NCBI GenBank assembly: GCA_030386875.1 | Contig: CM059568.1 | Coordinates: forward strand, 12,324,316 to 12,388,315 | From: Morinoia aosen | Taxonomy: Eukaryota; Arthropoda; Malacostraca; Amphipoda; Talitridae | DNA length: 64,000 bases | Reading direction: 5' to 3' | Part shown: positions 32,234-43,300 of the stretch, in pieces | Position numbering within the stretch: the stretch's first letter is position 1 | Layout of the letters: each line of letters starts with the position of its first letter | Position numbers and translations under genes: made by a program | The notes under the pieces: generated by a model | What the model saw: the letters and a program-made list of their open reading frames with translations, nothing else | Database searches by the model: none | What the model was told of the DNA's origin: nothing

Positions 32234-34184
32234 TTACAGCCTGCCCAACTTTAAACAAATTATTTGGAATCCTCCTTAGTTTTAAAACAGAGACAAGGAC
32301 ACCGATAAACGACTAAAAAGTCACGATAATAAATGGAACATTTCAGGTTAACACCCATCATCTGCTGGGCATGTTTGAAAAACTACTACACACACGAAGT
32401 TGAACTTTGGCATCAATAAAAAAAAATTATCTCGATGAATGTATCCATGTGAAAACCAATGGAATTATTAATTTAAGACCGACAATTACGTTCAATGCTG
32501 TTCCACTGAAAAAAAAAATGACGAATACCATCACGCATGATTTAGTGACTTAATAGTCTTCTAATATCTTGAACGAATCAAATTCAACAATTAATCAATC
32601 ATTGAAATTTTGCATAATTAATCGTTCCAATTAATTTCCATTTGAGAATCAATTTCTCATTTCGCCCATGACCTTGTAGACGTTACAATTCGTCACGTTC
32701 AGAGACCTCGCCCATTCTGTGATCTACCTGAGCTTCTCAGCAGCGTTGCCTGTGTCGCTTTTTGGCCAAAATGATCAAATTTGGCTTTTCAATTAGGATA
32801 TGGCCAGCACTCAACATCTATCAACACGACAAAGTCCCCTGAAAAAAGCCTAGATTTGGAGATTTGGGTAGAAAAAAAATCAAAGCTGGCGACACTCTCA
32901 GGGAGCGTTTGTGTGGCGTCCAGAGTCCGATATCCTTGTAAGGTCGAGCAGCTGGAGATATAGCCTTCCTATCGCGGCGGCAAAGCTATTTTAGGCGCAG
33001 GAATGAGTCACTTCAGCGTTCTTTATGGGTAGGTCTTGTGAGTTTTTGCGTATCGTGAGTCAGACCTCATGGTATCTCCACCTATAGGAGATGCGGAATG
33101 ATAGATTGCTGCATCGAGAGGTAGATAATTTTCTTTGCGTTGCGCGTTCTCGTAGTATGAAATACAGAGAGAGGCTCGGCTCAGTGTTTGCATAGAACAG
33201 CAAGCAATATTGCTCATTCAATGTAGGCTCTCACTACTGTTGCTATTTTGGCAGAATTATGAGCCATTACAAAATTAAAATTACCAAAAACAAATGATAA
33301 TACTGAGAGAATATGAGATTTAACAGCGGATATTTTTAATAAATAGATGTTACTTTAAATCATCTTAACACGAACCAATTACATGTTGCTCACATATTAA
33401 CTGGATTCTGGTGCCTGAAGCGTTTCAAATCATTATTGGATCATCCATTGAAGTGAACAAGAAGATTGTTTAAAATTCGTTAGTTCGCTAAAATAATTCA
33501 CTCCATGACTAAGTTTTCAATTAAAAAATTGTCTGTTCCACGTACTAATTTCTTGTAGTGAGTTTTGTGCTCAAGCTTTCTTTTAATAGAGACTGATATT
33601 CGCAGAAAATTATTGTTGCAAACGAGAATAACGTAAAAGAGAAATGTTTTATGCTCAATAATAATATTTTTTACGTAAAAACATTTTAATGAGAAATGGA
33701 ACTGAAGTATGATGATATGTGATGATCAGCTGCAGCAGCTGCACTAATATTCTCTTTAAATTACTGTCATGCAGAAACGAGATAAAGTTTCGAGAATAAT
33801 TAAGACTATGAATTGGTGTTCATTACCCTTCAATGAGACATTTACATGAAAGCGTACAAACTATCAATAACTTACGGAAATAAGCGCTAAAATATTATAT
33901 ATGCAACAATTTCACCAACCAAGTTTACCATGTTTCTTGAAAAGCGTTAGCGCACAGCGCCTGACGACGTGCCGCACCTGGCAGCTCTAATTCAGCTCAG
34001 CACGACAGGAATAAAGTCCAGGGAACATATCGCGCGTCGCAGACATACTCGAACCTGGCACTAATTGAGATGGTAGGTGTGCTGACGGAATGCTGGTTGT
34101 ATGATGGGTGAGTAGGGCGTTATAGGTACTATGGATATATATGGTTTCTTCTGCTAGTTTACTGTGCCCGATCTCTCTGTCTTG
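32234..34184. other. 2 kb of unique sequence
   Basis: No recognised gene. The patch at 32690-33000 is GC-richer with a 60-codon frame. Nothing in it is assignable. Confidence 0.5.
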
Positions 34185-34475
34185 AATAGTTCTCATGCCA
34201 GAATAGTTCTTAGTCCAGAATAGTTGTCTTGCCAGAATGGTTCTTAGTCCAGAGTAGTTCTCATACCAGAATCTTAGTCATGAATAGTTGTCATGCCAGA
34301 TTGGTTCTTGGTCCAGAATAGTTCTCATGCTAGAATAGTTCTTAGGCATTAATAGTTGTCATACCAGAATGGTTCTTAGTCCAGAACAGCTTAATGCCAG
34401 AATAGTTGTCGGTCCAGAGTAGTTTTCGGTATAGAAATAGTTTTCGGTCCAAAATAGTCCTCGGTCCAGAATAGT
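34185..34475. repeat. ~17-18-bp degenerate array
   Basis: About sixteen units of GTCCAGAATAGTTCTTA, with variants GCCAGAATAGTTGTCAT. Variation between units is high. Confidence 0.88.
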
Positions 34476-34700
34476 ACTACTCGTTTGATACGGAACACCA
34501 GAGCGATGCTCCCGCTGAGGCGTTCAGAGGAGAAATGGGCTCTGCAGGAATATCAGACGCCATCAGCCTACGAAGATTTCACAGCGGGCTTGTTCGAACA
34601 TTTCTGCGAATTACAGAGAGCATGGAAGGGACGGGGCATGCTCGTGCGTGTCTTGCATTAAGTTCAGCCTACATTGTACAGTGTACAAATGGTACACAAT
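34476..34700 (+). other. GC-richer patch, two open frames
   Basis: Just after the array, two overlapping plus frames are open. One (ATG 34506 to stop 34659-34661, 51 codons) reads KWALQEYQTPSAYEDFTAGL then FEHFCELQRAWKGRG. The other reads DTEHQSDAPAEAFRGEMGSA. Neither is recognised, and having both open argues for a compositional cause. Confidence 0.22.
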
Positions 34701-35082
34701 GATTTCGTTTGATAATTACATATAATGGGGTGGAATGCTACTTGTATGACCATTTATGGTTCGATCTAGAATAAATTTTTGATGGAAGCCATTGAGTTCT
34801 CATCCCCTACATTCATGAGAAGATGTTCAGTGATGAATTTATTTGAGAAGGAAAATGAAAAAAAAAGTTTAAAACTATACTTCAACATAGAATCATGTAT
34901 TAAATAGTATGCTCAGAAAAAACGATTTTTCTCTCTGTGAATGTGTTTTCCTACAATTCTCTTAAAATTATTGTTTTCCAAATTATGGATATAATAAGTC
35001 CGAATCCCAGACGCTGCCACAGTTTGTTGCCTCGAAACGCACACTCATTTTTAAAATTTCAAGAAAGAGCAAATGGCCAATG
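34701..35082. other. Unique AT-rich sequence
   Basis: Nothing recognised. Confidence 0.5.
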
Positions 35083-35260
35083 GTGGCATGATGTATACGT
35101 GGGTTTGGTCTTGTAGTGAAACTCACGTTACAGGAAAACTTTGTTTCTGAGCCTTTGATAACGCCGCGATAGGTTGGGCAGAGTTAAATAAAACAATGAA
35201 GCAAATTCGACTTGCAAGCTTTCATTATTGAAGAATAACATCCAGAACACACATCACTCC
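35083..35260. repeat. 178-bp near-identical repeat R178, copy B
   Basis: Second copy, 3,027 bp downstream of copy A and in the same orientation. It begins after ATG and ends at ATCACTCC, where similarity stops abruptly on both sides. Confidence 0.92.
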
Positions 35261-37913
35261 CAGGCTTCTTGGTATAGTAGGTGATTCGACTCATGATAAT
35301 ATTGAATCATATCATTTAATAGAAAATTTGGTTCAACACGCGGCGTTTAGTATTATGTTTATTGAGATGCACACGGATTCTGTGGTGTAAATCCAGGAAA
35401 TGTGCCCTTGATTAGTTAAAATACCGGGGTTTTCAGGCCTTTCCGGGCGTTTCCTTGTTTCTACTGTCAAAATCAGATTACGCAACGAAGGGGAACTCAT
35501 TTTCGCTGTGCTGTTCTGTCAATCATTTTTGTTTCAACATTTTACAAGGGTATTACGATACCAATGTGTTATTATAAATTAAGGATTTCAATGTTAAGGT
35601 ATTTTAAAAACCAAAGTTACAACATTTCATGATTGAACTTTATTGGAAATAAACTATTTTTTTTTCTTTCTTTCTCTACAAAACCGTTGTATTTCTTGTT
35701 TTATACATACGGACTCCGTGAACCGTAGACATAATTCTACAACTGACGATGTTCGAGTATTTGACTGGAGGAGCAGTAACACAGAAGACTTTTCTTTGAA
35801 ATGAGTTGATGCCTGCCAGACGAATGTTAAAATTTTCCTATGTATGACCTTGCTCTTATGTCTGACTTTTGAAACCTCTCACCTCAGCTTTAAATGCAAA
35901 ATGTTAAAAATCTTTCAATTTTCGACAAGTTAACCAAATGTGAAATGAAAGAAATTTATGTGTTTAATATAGACAAAACATTTTGCCTACTTATATGCTC
36001 GGAGAAAATGAAATAAGAGCAACGCGATCATTATTTTCCATTGGCAACTTTTGGGGTCGGATTTAACAGGGTGGCGTAGCGATGGTTTGAACCATTCAAT
36101 ATGGTTATTCTTTCTGATCTCTTACGTGCTCAACAAATTACTTTGAGTCTAATGACCAGTAAATATCTGTATTCATTGTCATATTAAAAAACTGCCCTCA
36201 AAATATTCTTGAAAATAACAAGCGTAGGTGTAAAGAACATCAAAGATAAATCGTGAATAATACTCTTACTCGTTTACGTAACAGGTAGAAATAAACATAA
36301 ATGAATCATTCCGGAAAATTTTCAGAGCACAGCGTGAGAACCAAGTTTCTTCACCTATATGCAATGTAGAAATCAGCAGATGCAATAATCAAAGAGGAAA
36401 CATCCAATTAAATCATTCAGACTCTTCGCCCTTCGCAGAGTTTAGCTTCTCTACCTTCATAATGAAGATCGTGCGAAAAAAAGCAAAGTGCTTCAAAGGT
36501 TTTTGGGTGCTGAGTGAGCAGGTGACGGTGTTTGCCTTTGTTTTTATCAGATGCGAAAACAGCCTCGGCTCGCTGGAGAACGTGCCTTTTATTTTCATTC
36601 CTTGAGTGTTCACAACGACCAAGGTTGGTGGCCGTCCTTACATAAAAAGCAAAATTCCAGGCATTTTCAAAGGGCTTGGCTCTGTTTTGCTTGACTGGCA
36701 ACAGAAGGTGCTCCAGCTCTGCAGGTTCACTTTTTGCAGCCAGCATCGATTCGCAAGATCAAGTCCCTGACGAGTGTTTTTTCGAGAAGCTTTACTGCTG
36801 GAATGTTATGATGTCGAGCTTGTGGGCGGAGGAGCTGCCTCACGTACAAAAATGCCTTTGGTTTCTTCTCTTCGCTATTTGTAGCGTTCAAATACTGGCA
36901 AAGTTTATCTCTCATTTTTCGTATTGTATTATTAGGAACAGAGGGGCTTGGAAAATATCAGCTTTACGATAAGTTCCACGTCACAGAATAATGGGCAGAG
37001 TGACATGAATTTTTTTGAAAATATATTTATTCTAACATGAAGAGAGCAATCGAATTCCAAGGTAGATTCCTGATTGCATCAATTAGTTCTCAATCACGTA
37101 AAAGTTTAGTGCGCATAGGTAGCATCAATTTAGTATATTATTGGCACCATTTGAGCATGCAGCCTAATGGCTAATGCACTAGCTAATGAACTTTTTTCGA
37201 GTGCACCTGGATGTAACGTTCAGGGAACATTATTGCTCCCATGCATACCACATTATTATAATTCATGTATTACGGCACGTCATTATAAATGTTGTACGAC
37301 TGTCTATAGTACTACTTTAAGTCGCCATATTCATATTCTGTTGATTTGTAATACACACTAAACATGTGGCGATTTCGTTTTCGTGTCTCCTGTCGAATTG
37401 AGAGAGGCGTCAAATGAGTTATCCAACAAAAAGTATGCCAGTTAAGGAAAGCTTGGGTTTCGATTTGAGCTAAAGGTGCTAGGACAAGTGAAGTGATATG
37501 CTCTGTTTGTAACACCGTTGTCTGATCAGCCATCTCTTCTCTGTAGAAATTAGTATTTTTGAAAGGATATTTTCAAACTTGATACAAACTTTTTCTGCGA
37601 CAATTCAACAGTAACATTTAATCAAAATATAGAAATGAAAAATGAAAGCGACATTGACGACATTGTGAACAACATCGTAAAATTGACATCTATGCTGGTA
37701 ATGATGGCATACTAAATATTTTTTGCATCACACGTTGTACGTGGTTGCACTACTCAACAAATGTACGCAATTGAATTTCTATTCTCCTTTCTTCACATTT
37801 TTAATCAAACTCAAGAAATATTTCATCAAAGCTACAATGAAATAAGTGCATGACCTGTTCTCTCCATCCTGATCACCGTAGCGTTCTCATCTTGTTGTTT
37901 GTGCTCTTTGCTA
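35261..37913. other. 2.6 kb of unique sequence
   Basis: No recognised gene. Overlapping frames on opposite strands at 36417-36972 reach 98-109 codons (for example minus HLLLPVKQNRAKPFENAWNF) without a known domain. No RNA gene or repeat was seen. Confidence 0.45.
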
Positions 37914-38021
37914 CCCAGTCAAACTTTTTCGAAGAAGCATGCATGTTTTTCGCCGCCTAAGCGATTTAATTACTTGGGCGACGAAAAACATGCATGCAGG
38001 GGGCAAAAAAGTTAGACTGGG
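37914..38021. mobile_element. Hairpin MITE family H, copy 4
   Basis: 108 bp from CCCAGTCAAACTTTTTCG to GTTAGACTGGG. The loop TAAGCGATTTAATTACTTGG is identical to copies 1 and 5. An extra A and T pair extends the terminal repeat by one base. Confidence 0.87.
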
Positions 38022-38096
38022 TGTGAACGGCACCTTCTTGTGTTAACTTTACGTTAACTAAACAAACGAAGTGGTGCTTCGTTGCCGTATCGCAGT

Positions 38097-38211
38097 CACC
38101 TCGCCGTGTTTGAAAAGGTTCCGCTTCTCTTACTGAAAATGAATGAGTATAAATTCTATAAAAAGAAGTCATTGAGAATGTAGTTAAATGAAAGATAGAA
38201 TTTTGAGAGTT
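38097..38211. repeat. ~170-bp diverged repeat family R170, unit 1 (best-conserved part)
   Basis: Matches 39592-39706 in the same orientation: CCGTGTTTGAAAA, GTTCCGCTT, GAATGAGTATAAATT, AAAAGAAGT, AAATGAAAGATAGAATT. Nearly nine in ten bases agree by eye. Confidence 0.85.
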
Positions 38212-38445
38212 AGAAATAAAGTACTCCGATTGGAAGTGGTTTAATTTTTGACATATGCAAGTGGTTGCCATTTGCATCTTCGGGAATTAGATTGAGCTGA
38301 ATTCATCTAAACAGAAGGGTATTTCTCGTATTCTAGAAGAAAAATTTCAGTAGATGACGCCCAAGAATTTTTTTACATGAAATTTAGCATATTACCATTC
38401 GAGTTACCTTGATAGAATGCTTTTATTAGCAGAGGGAAAACTAGC

Positions 38446-38649
38446 ATAATTAACTATGACAATGGAAACAGCGAATAATTAACTATGACAATGGAAACAG
38501 CGAATAATTAACTATGACAATGGAAACAGCGAATAATTAACTATGACAATGGAAACAGCGAATAATTAACTATGACAATGGAAACAGCGAATAATTAACT
38601 ATGACAATGGAAACAGCGAATAATTAACTATGACAATGGAAACAGCGAA
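38446..38649. repeat. 29-bp array, 7 copies, almost without variation
   Basis: The unit is AATAATTAACTATGACAATG followed by GAAACAGCG. All seven copies look identical except the first base pair. This homogeneity suggests very recent amplification, unlike the degenerate arrays nearby. Confidence 0.95.
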
Positions 38650-38850
38650 TAAATACCCAAACTACATCCTTACAAATTCAATTCTAAAACTTAACATAAT
38701 TTAGAAACTTAAAATAAAATTGAGATAAATACATGAAACCTAATGAGCTAGTTTCATAAATCTAATCCTCAGCGCACTTTGAACTCTCGATCACGTGGCA
38801 TGTACCGGTCTAATAACGTACAACAAAGGCAAGTTTTTCGCTGACATCCC

Positions 38851-39261
38851 GTCGATGTGTGTGTGTGCGTATTGTCGATGTGTGGGTCTGCGTATTGTCG
38901 ATGTGTGTGTGTGCGTATTGTCGATGTGTGGTTCTGCGTATTGTCGATGTGTGGGTGTGCATATTGTCGATGTGTGGGTCTGCGTATTGTCGATGTGTGC
39001 GTGTGCGTATTGTCGATGTGTGGGTGTGCGTATTGTCGATGTGTGGGTCTGCGTATTGTCGATGTGTGCGTGTGCGTATTGTCGATGTGTGGGTCTGCGT
39101 ATTGTCGATGTGTGCGTGTGCGTATTGTCGATGTGTGGGTGTGCGTATTGTCGATGTGTGGGTCTGCGTATTGTCGATGTGTGCGTGTGCGTATTGTCGA
39201 TGTGTGGGTCTGCGTATTATCGATGTGTGCGTGTGCGTATTGTCGATGTGTGGGTGTGCGT
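38851..39261. repeat. 23-bp GT-rich minisatellite, about 18 copies
   Basis: The unit contains GTCGATGTGTGGGTCTGCGT then ATT. Three variants (GTGTGTGTGTGC, GTGGGTCTGC, GTGCGTGTGC) follow each other in an irregular order. All three plus frames and one minus frame are open for 136-177 codons because the unit has no stop. The array is cut at its right end by MITE T copy B. Confidence 0.94.
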
Positions 39262-39531
39262 CACGGTAGAGCAAACAAGGTAGGTTCAAACCAGTTTTTT
39301 TTGTTGACGGTGTGGTTTTGCTGACGTTACGGCAACGAACCAATAGCAGCGCTCATATTGCATCTGGTAGCACTGATACCCCCAGATCTGGCTCCCCTAT
39401 TGGCCAAACGACATGGTGTTTTGGTGACGTCGTAAAGTTTATGTGAAATAAAGCTGTTCTATTGGCTAGCCGAATAAGAGGAGGTGTATTTTCTCCCATA
39501 GAAATGACCCTACCTTGTTTCCTCTGCCGTG
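39262..39531. mobile_element. ~270-bp MITE family T, copy B
   Basis: Opposite in orientation to the copy at 14290-14561. The left end is CACGGTAGAGCAAACAAGGT and the right end (complement) is CACGGCAGAGGAAACAAGGT. It sits at the right edge of the 23-bp array, and a residual array-like GTGTGCGTATTGTCGATG follows the right end. GTGTGCGT occurs on both sides, but the array makes any target-duplication call uncertain. The CCAAT motifs are kept, while the TGACGTCA of copy A is changed to TGACGTTA. Confidence 0.85.
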
Positions 39532-39542
39532 CGGTGTGCGTA

Positions 39543-39760
39543 TTGTCGATGTTTCACGTACTTTGCGTGGCATTAAGGTAGCGTGCGCCGTCAACTCACC
39601 GTGTTTGAAAAAGTTCCGCTTTTCTTAGTGAAGATGAATGAGTATAAATTTGATAAAAAGAAGTTATTGTAAATGTAGTCAAATGAAAGATAGAATTATG
39701 AAAGTTGTTTCATTGTCGTTGTTTCACGTTCGTTGCGAGGCATGTAAGGTGAAGATCGTG
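39543..39760. repeat. R170 repeat, unit 2 and partial unit 3
   Basis: TTGTCGATGTTTCACGT at 39543 recurs as TTGTCGTTGTTTCACGT at 39713, a 170-bp step. Between them lies the segment homologous to 38097-38211. The unit family therefore flanks the 29-bp and 23-bp arrays and the MITE. Confidence 0.75.
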
Positions 39761-40202
39761 GCAAAAGAGCAGTGTTTTGTATCTATAGAGAGCAATCAAT
39801 CTGGTTTCTGAGTAAATCAAAAAAATGAAATGAAATTCGTTACGCGTACGAAGGTGTATGTACCAAATAAAATTTATGCATACTGTATACGTACCATATG
39901 AACTTGACAGCTTTTGGAGCCAGTGCGGTTATTAAAATGAGCATGCAACTCTTGAAAATGAAAGATTGTATTGTGATGGAGTGGAAAGATAAAAACCTAC
40001 GAGCTAATCAAAATGAAAAGGACTTAAATAAATATAGTAAATGAGTCGTAAAATTTTTTCATGAAAATTTATTCTAAATTTGCCAAAAAATTTGAAATGC
40101 AAAGCTACCGTTTGACGAAGTATTATTTTCTTTTTATATTCCAATGAAGCCTGACACACATCACATTTTGCATTGGTTTTCAAATGCCTTATAACTAAAA
40201 TC
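39761..40202. other. Unique AT-rich sequence
   Basis: Nothing recognised. Confidence 0.5.
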
Positions 40203-40379
40203 AGGACGCAATACCGGTCACCGGTCTATCCGGTACCAATTTCCTACACCTGGGTGGAGTAGGAAATTATGGCTGAGTTTTTCATTTGCCCAACTGGGAG
40301 AATCACTGGCCGGGATTCGAACCGACAACCCTTCTTACAAAAAGCGCGCGGTCGTAACCTCTAGACCCCGGTGGCCACT
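40203..40379 (-). mobile_element. tRNA-derived SINE or SINE fragment
   Basis: On the minus strand, an A-box-like GGGTCTAGAGG (40359-40369) and a perfect B box GGTTCGAATCC (40313-40323) are spaced as in a tRNA promoter. A tRNA-like T arm surrounds the B box, but the acceptor and anticodon arms do not fold as a functional tRNA. Downstream tail sequence continues to about 40203 (GTACCGGATAGACCGGTG). This fits a tRNA-derived SINE transcribed by RNA polymerase III. The exact 3' end is uncertain. Confidence 0.65.
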
Positions 40380-40414
40380 TTGACAATTTTGATTTGCAGC
40401 AACTAAGTTCATAA

Positions 40415-40545
40415 AGGTATAATAAATCCATACAGCTTTTGGTATAATAAATCGGTTAAATATTCAGTATAATTCGGTATAATAAATAAATTAGGTATAA
40501 TTATTGTAAATATTGTAAAGGTATATTAAATCCACACAACCTTCG
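40415..40545. repeat. Degenerate GGTATAATAAAT repeat
   Basis: GGTATAATAAAT or close variants occur about six times with irregular spacing. Confidence 0.65.
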
Positions 40546-41423
40546 CTGACAACAAACCAATCAAGTACCACTGCAAACGATAAGCTTTGCAGTGGGCGTC
40601 AAATACAATCAAGAAATCGTAGAAGCGAGCAATGCATCCCGGAATCTCACGCAAGCTGTGAAGCGTGCTCTGGTTCAGATGCTCTTCTATTACAACTCTG
40701 ATTGCAATCTTCGACGCCCTTCCCGGCTTGATGAGATATGGGCGGCTCTTCTATGAGATACATCCTTTCTATTCAGGGCCTTGCCGGTGAGTTTTCGGGT
40801 TCGCTTTTAATGAAAGTCATCACAGCTAATGCGCACGCACATGAAGAATTGAATTTCTATATAATGAAGAATTTGAGTCGCACTTTTTAAGTGCAGTAAC
40901 GTATTGGTATTCATTGAAATTGGTTTTGAATGTCTATTATAATGATATTGGGGAATGAAAAGAGTATAAATAAATACTGGCGATGATTTATTTATTAATG
41001 TGATACAAGAATTTTCAGTGTTACAGCGTTGAGACGACCTGTGTCTTTGGAAGAGTACTTATGGTGTTTCAAGCTATACTGAATCCGTCACTGTTCTACA
41101 TGTAATTTACTCCTAAGAAAAGACGGTAAGTTATATTACAAATACTTTAGTTGAACGTAAGTGTTAGAACAAATTAATTACAACGCCTGGTAATGAGCAG
41201 TATAATTTAATAGAACTAAGAGCTTTACTGTTTCTGGTCTCGCGATCAGGAAGTATAATGAAGAATCTGAAACGCCAGCTATTGTTCCCTTCCATCATTA
41301 CAAAATGTTTGGAATTATGCCACCAAATTCGTGGAATACAGTGAAGAGCAATAGTGATCTGTGTGTGTTTGTGTACATGTGTGTGTGCATTTGAGTGTGT
41401 ATGAAGGTGCCTCTGGTTGCTTC
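40546..41423. other. Unique sequence and a GT microsatellite
   Basis: The part at 40600-40810 is GC-richer without an assignable frame. Imperfect (GT)n runs occur at about 41357-41405. No gene was recognised. Confidence 0.5.
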
Positions 41424-41863
41424 ACTTAGGGTGTTCCCCCACTACTGCCCCATTAGGGTGTTCCCCATTACTGCCCCATTAGGGTGTTCCCCATTACTGC
41501 CCCATTAGGGTGTTCCCCCACTACTGCCTCATTAGGGTGTTCCCCCATTACTGCCCCATTAGGATGTTCCCCAATTACTGCCCCATTAGGGTGTTCCCCA
41601 TTACTGCCCCATTAGGGTGTTCCCCTATTACTGCCCCATTAGGGTGTTCCCCCATTACTGCCCCATTAGGGTGTTCCCCTATTACTGCCCCATTAGGGTG
41701 TTCCCCCATTACTGTCCCATTAGGGTGTTCCCCCATAACTGACCCATTAGGGTGTTCCCCCATTACTACAACATTAGGGTGTTCCCAATTACTGCCACAA
41801 TAGGGTGTTCCCCCATAACTGCACCATTAAAGGTGTTCCCCCATTACTGCCACATTAGGGTTT
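41424..41863. repeat. 26/27-bp minisatellite, about 16 copies
   Basis: The unit is ATTAGGGTGTTCCCCCATTA then CTGCCCC. Units differ by one C in the C run (26 or 27 bp). The 27-bp form keeps frame (FPHYCPIRV or PITAPLGCS per unit), and each switch to 26 changes frame. TTAGGG in each unit is not a telomere repeat. Confidence 0.94.
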
Positions 41864-42619
41864 GACTGCCACTTTTTTTCTATGAATAATGCACGGGTTA
41901 ACATTTGTTAACAGTTCTAATCATAGTTAGGACATTGCTTCCTTCCTAAATACATACTTTCAAAGAAAGGTAGTTTTCAGTAAATGAAAAAATTCTGGCA
42001 TTTTGCATCAGAATCTGAGACTTAGTTCACGTAAATTTTGAAGCTGAGTTACAAATTTGCTTTGTAAGTATTATCGTACGGTTATGGAAAATGTGAAAGT
42101 TTTCTTAAAGCTTAGAATGTTACAGTAGTGAAAAAAAACTAGTTAGATATAGCACTCGTTACTAGTTAGACATACATAGTACTTCAGATGAGCTGCTAGA
42201 AGTGTGAGGGCAAGTTAGTTCACTCCTCAGGGCTCACAGTTTTTCCTTTTCTGAAAAGTCTTCAATTTTCTATCTGTGTGCTTAATTATTTAATCTTTTT
42301 GTTTACTCATTAATCATACTGATTAGTTTCGGAGTTTAGTTTCTGTCATGCTTGAAGTGCCATGTTATTGGGACACTACTCCCCAACGGCAGCTTGTGTA
42401 TTTATTTTGTGAAAAAATTAAGTGCGAAGGAAATTCGTAATAGAACAGTTGCCCGGCAGGATGCGTTACATCTTAAACGTTGTTCTACACATTCAGATCA
42501 GTCGCATACTCAGCATACTTGATTTCATCCAACGAATACGCACATTCATTCCAGACCTCTGACGTTGCAACAGAGAAACACGTAGCAGTTTAAAATGTTC
42601 ACTCATATTGAGCATATTT
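41864..42619. other. Unique AT-rich sequence
   Basis: Nothing recognised. Confidence 0.5.
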
Positions 42620-42929
42620 CCCTAATTTAACCCGACAAAAAACAGCGAGCAGCGGCGCTGAGATCTGACGCGATTAAAGCATGAAGTGCACCGCGATGCC
42701 TGCAAGTTGAAAGCACCGAGGATCTAATTCCGCACGCCTTTTTAGAGGGGATTTTCCGAGTGGATCTCGTGAATCATAAAGTGGCGCGGCGGTGCCCGTC
42801 TGGCCAATAACGGCGCGTTATTGCATTCCTGAGTGGCGCCTGTGCAGTGGCGCCTGCGCAGCTACACTTGCGTGCGCAAGGCCGAGTACTATGTAGCCTT
42901 CGCTGCCCTGCGCTGCGACCATTTCCTCT
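42620..42929. other. GC-rich island before the 39/42-bp array
   Basis: GC-rich with several CpGs. It contains CTGCGCAGCTACACTTGCGT then GCGCAAGGCC, which resembles paired NRF1-type GCGCA motifs. One frame reads RSYTCVRKAEYYVAFAALRC then DHFL before a stop. The island could be a promoter-proximal region or part of an exon. Neither can be shown here. Confidence 0.35.
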
Positions 42930-43300
42930 GAACGTTCGAGAAGGGTTCTCGCTGCATGGACTTGGACGGAACATACGAGAAGAGTTCTCGCTGCATGGAC
43001 TTGGACTGAACATTAGAGAAGGGTTCTCACTGCTGCATGGACTTGTACTGTACATTAGAGAAGGGTTCTCACTGCTGCATGGACTAGTACTGAACATACG
43101 AGAAGAGTTCTCGCTGCATGGACTTGGACTGAACATTAGAGAAGGGTTCTCACTGCTGCATGGACTAGTACTGAACATTCGAGAAGGGTTCTCACTGCTA
43201 CATGGACTTGTACTGAACATTAGAGAAGGGTTCTCACTGCTACATGGACTTGTACTGAACATTAGAGAAGGGTTCTCACTGCATGGACTTGTACTGAAAT
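42930..43300. repeat. 39/42-bp minisatellite with codon-sized length variation, 9 copies
   Basis: Unit starts fall at 42931, 42970, 43009, 43051, 43093, 43132, 43174, 43216 and 43258, so lengths are 39, 39, 42, 42, 39, 42, 42, 42 and 39. The longer units carry one extra CTG or CTA (CACTGCTGCATGG against CGCTGCATGG). Frames of 174 codons on the plus strand (REGFSLLHGLVLNI) and 162 codons on the minus strand (MFSTSPCSSENPSL) stay open. The plus frame begins in the GC-rich island. There is no recognised domain. Confidence 0.93.

Noticed and set aside
38795-39343. Cysteine-rich frames (CVLSMCGSAYCRCVGV) as a secreted cysteine-rich protein
   Set aside because: Three plus frames and one minus frame are open through the same 23-bp array, and the cysteines come from TGT and TGC in the GT-rich unit.
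40310-40380. Functional tRNA gene
   Set aside because: The B box and T arm fit, but the acceptor stem and anticodon arm do not pair convincingly. A tRNA-derived SINE explains the downstream tail.
41424-41863. TTAGGG units as telomeric DNA
   Set aside because: TTAGGG occurs once per 26/27-bp unit, not in tandem, and the arthropod telomere motif would be TTAGG in tandem.
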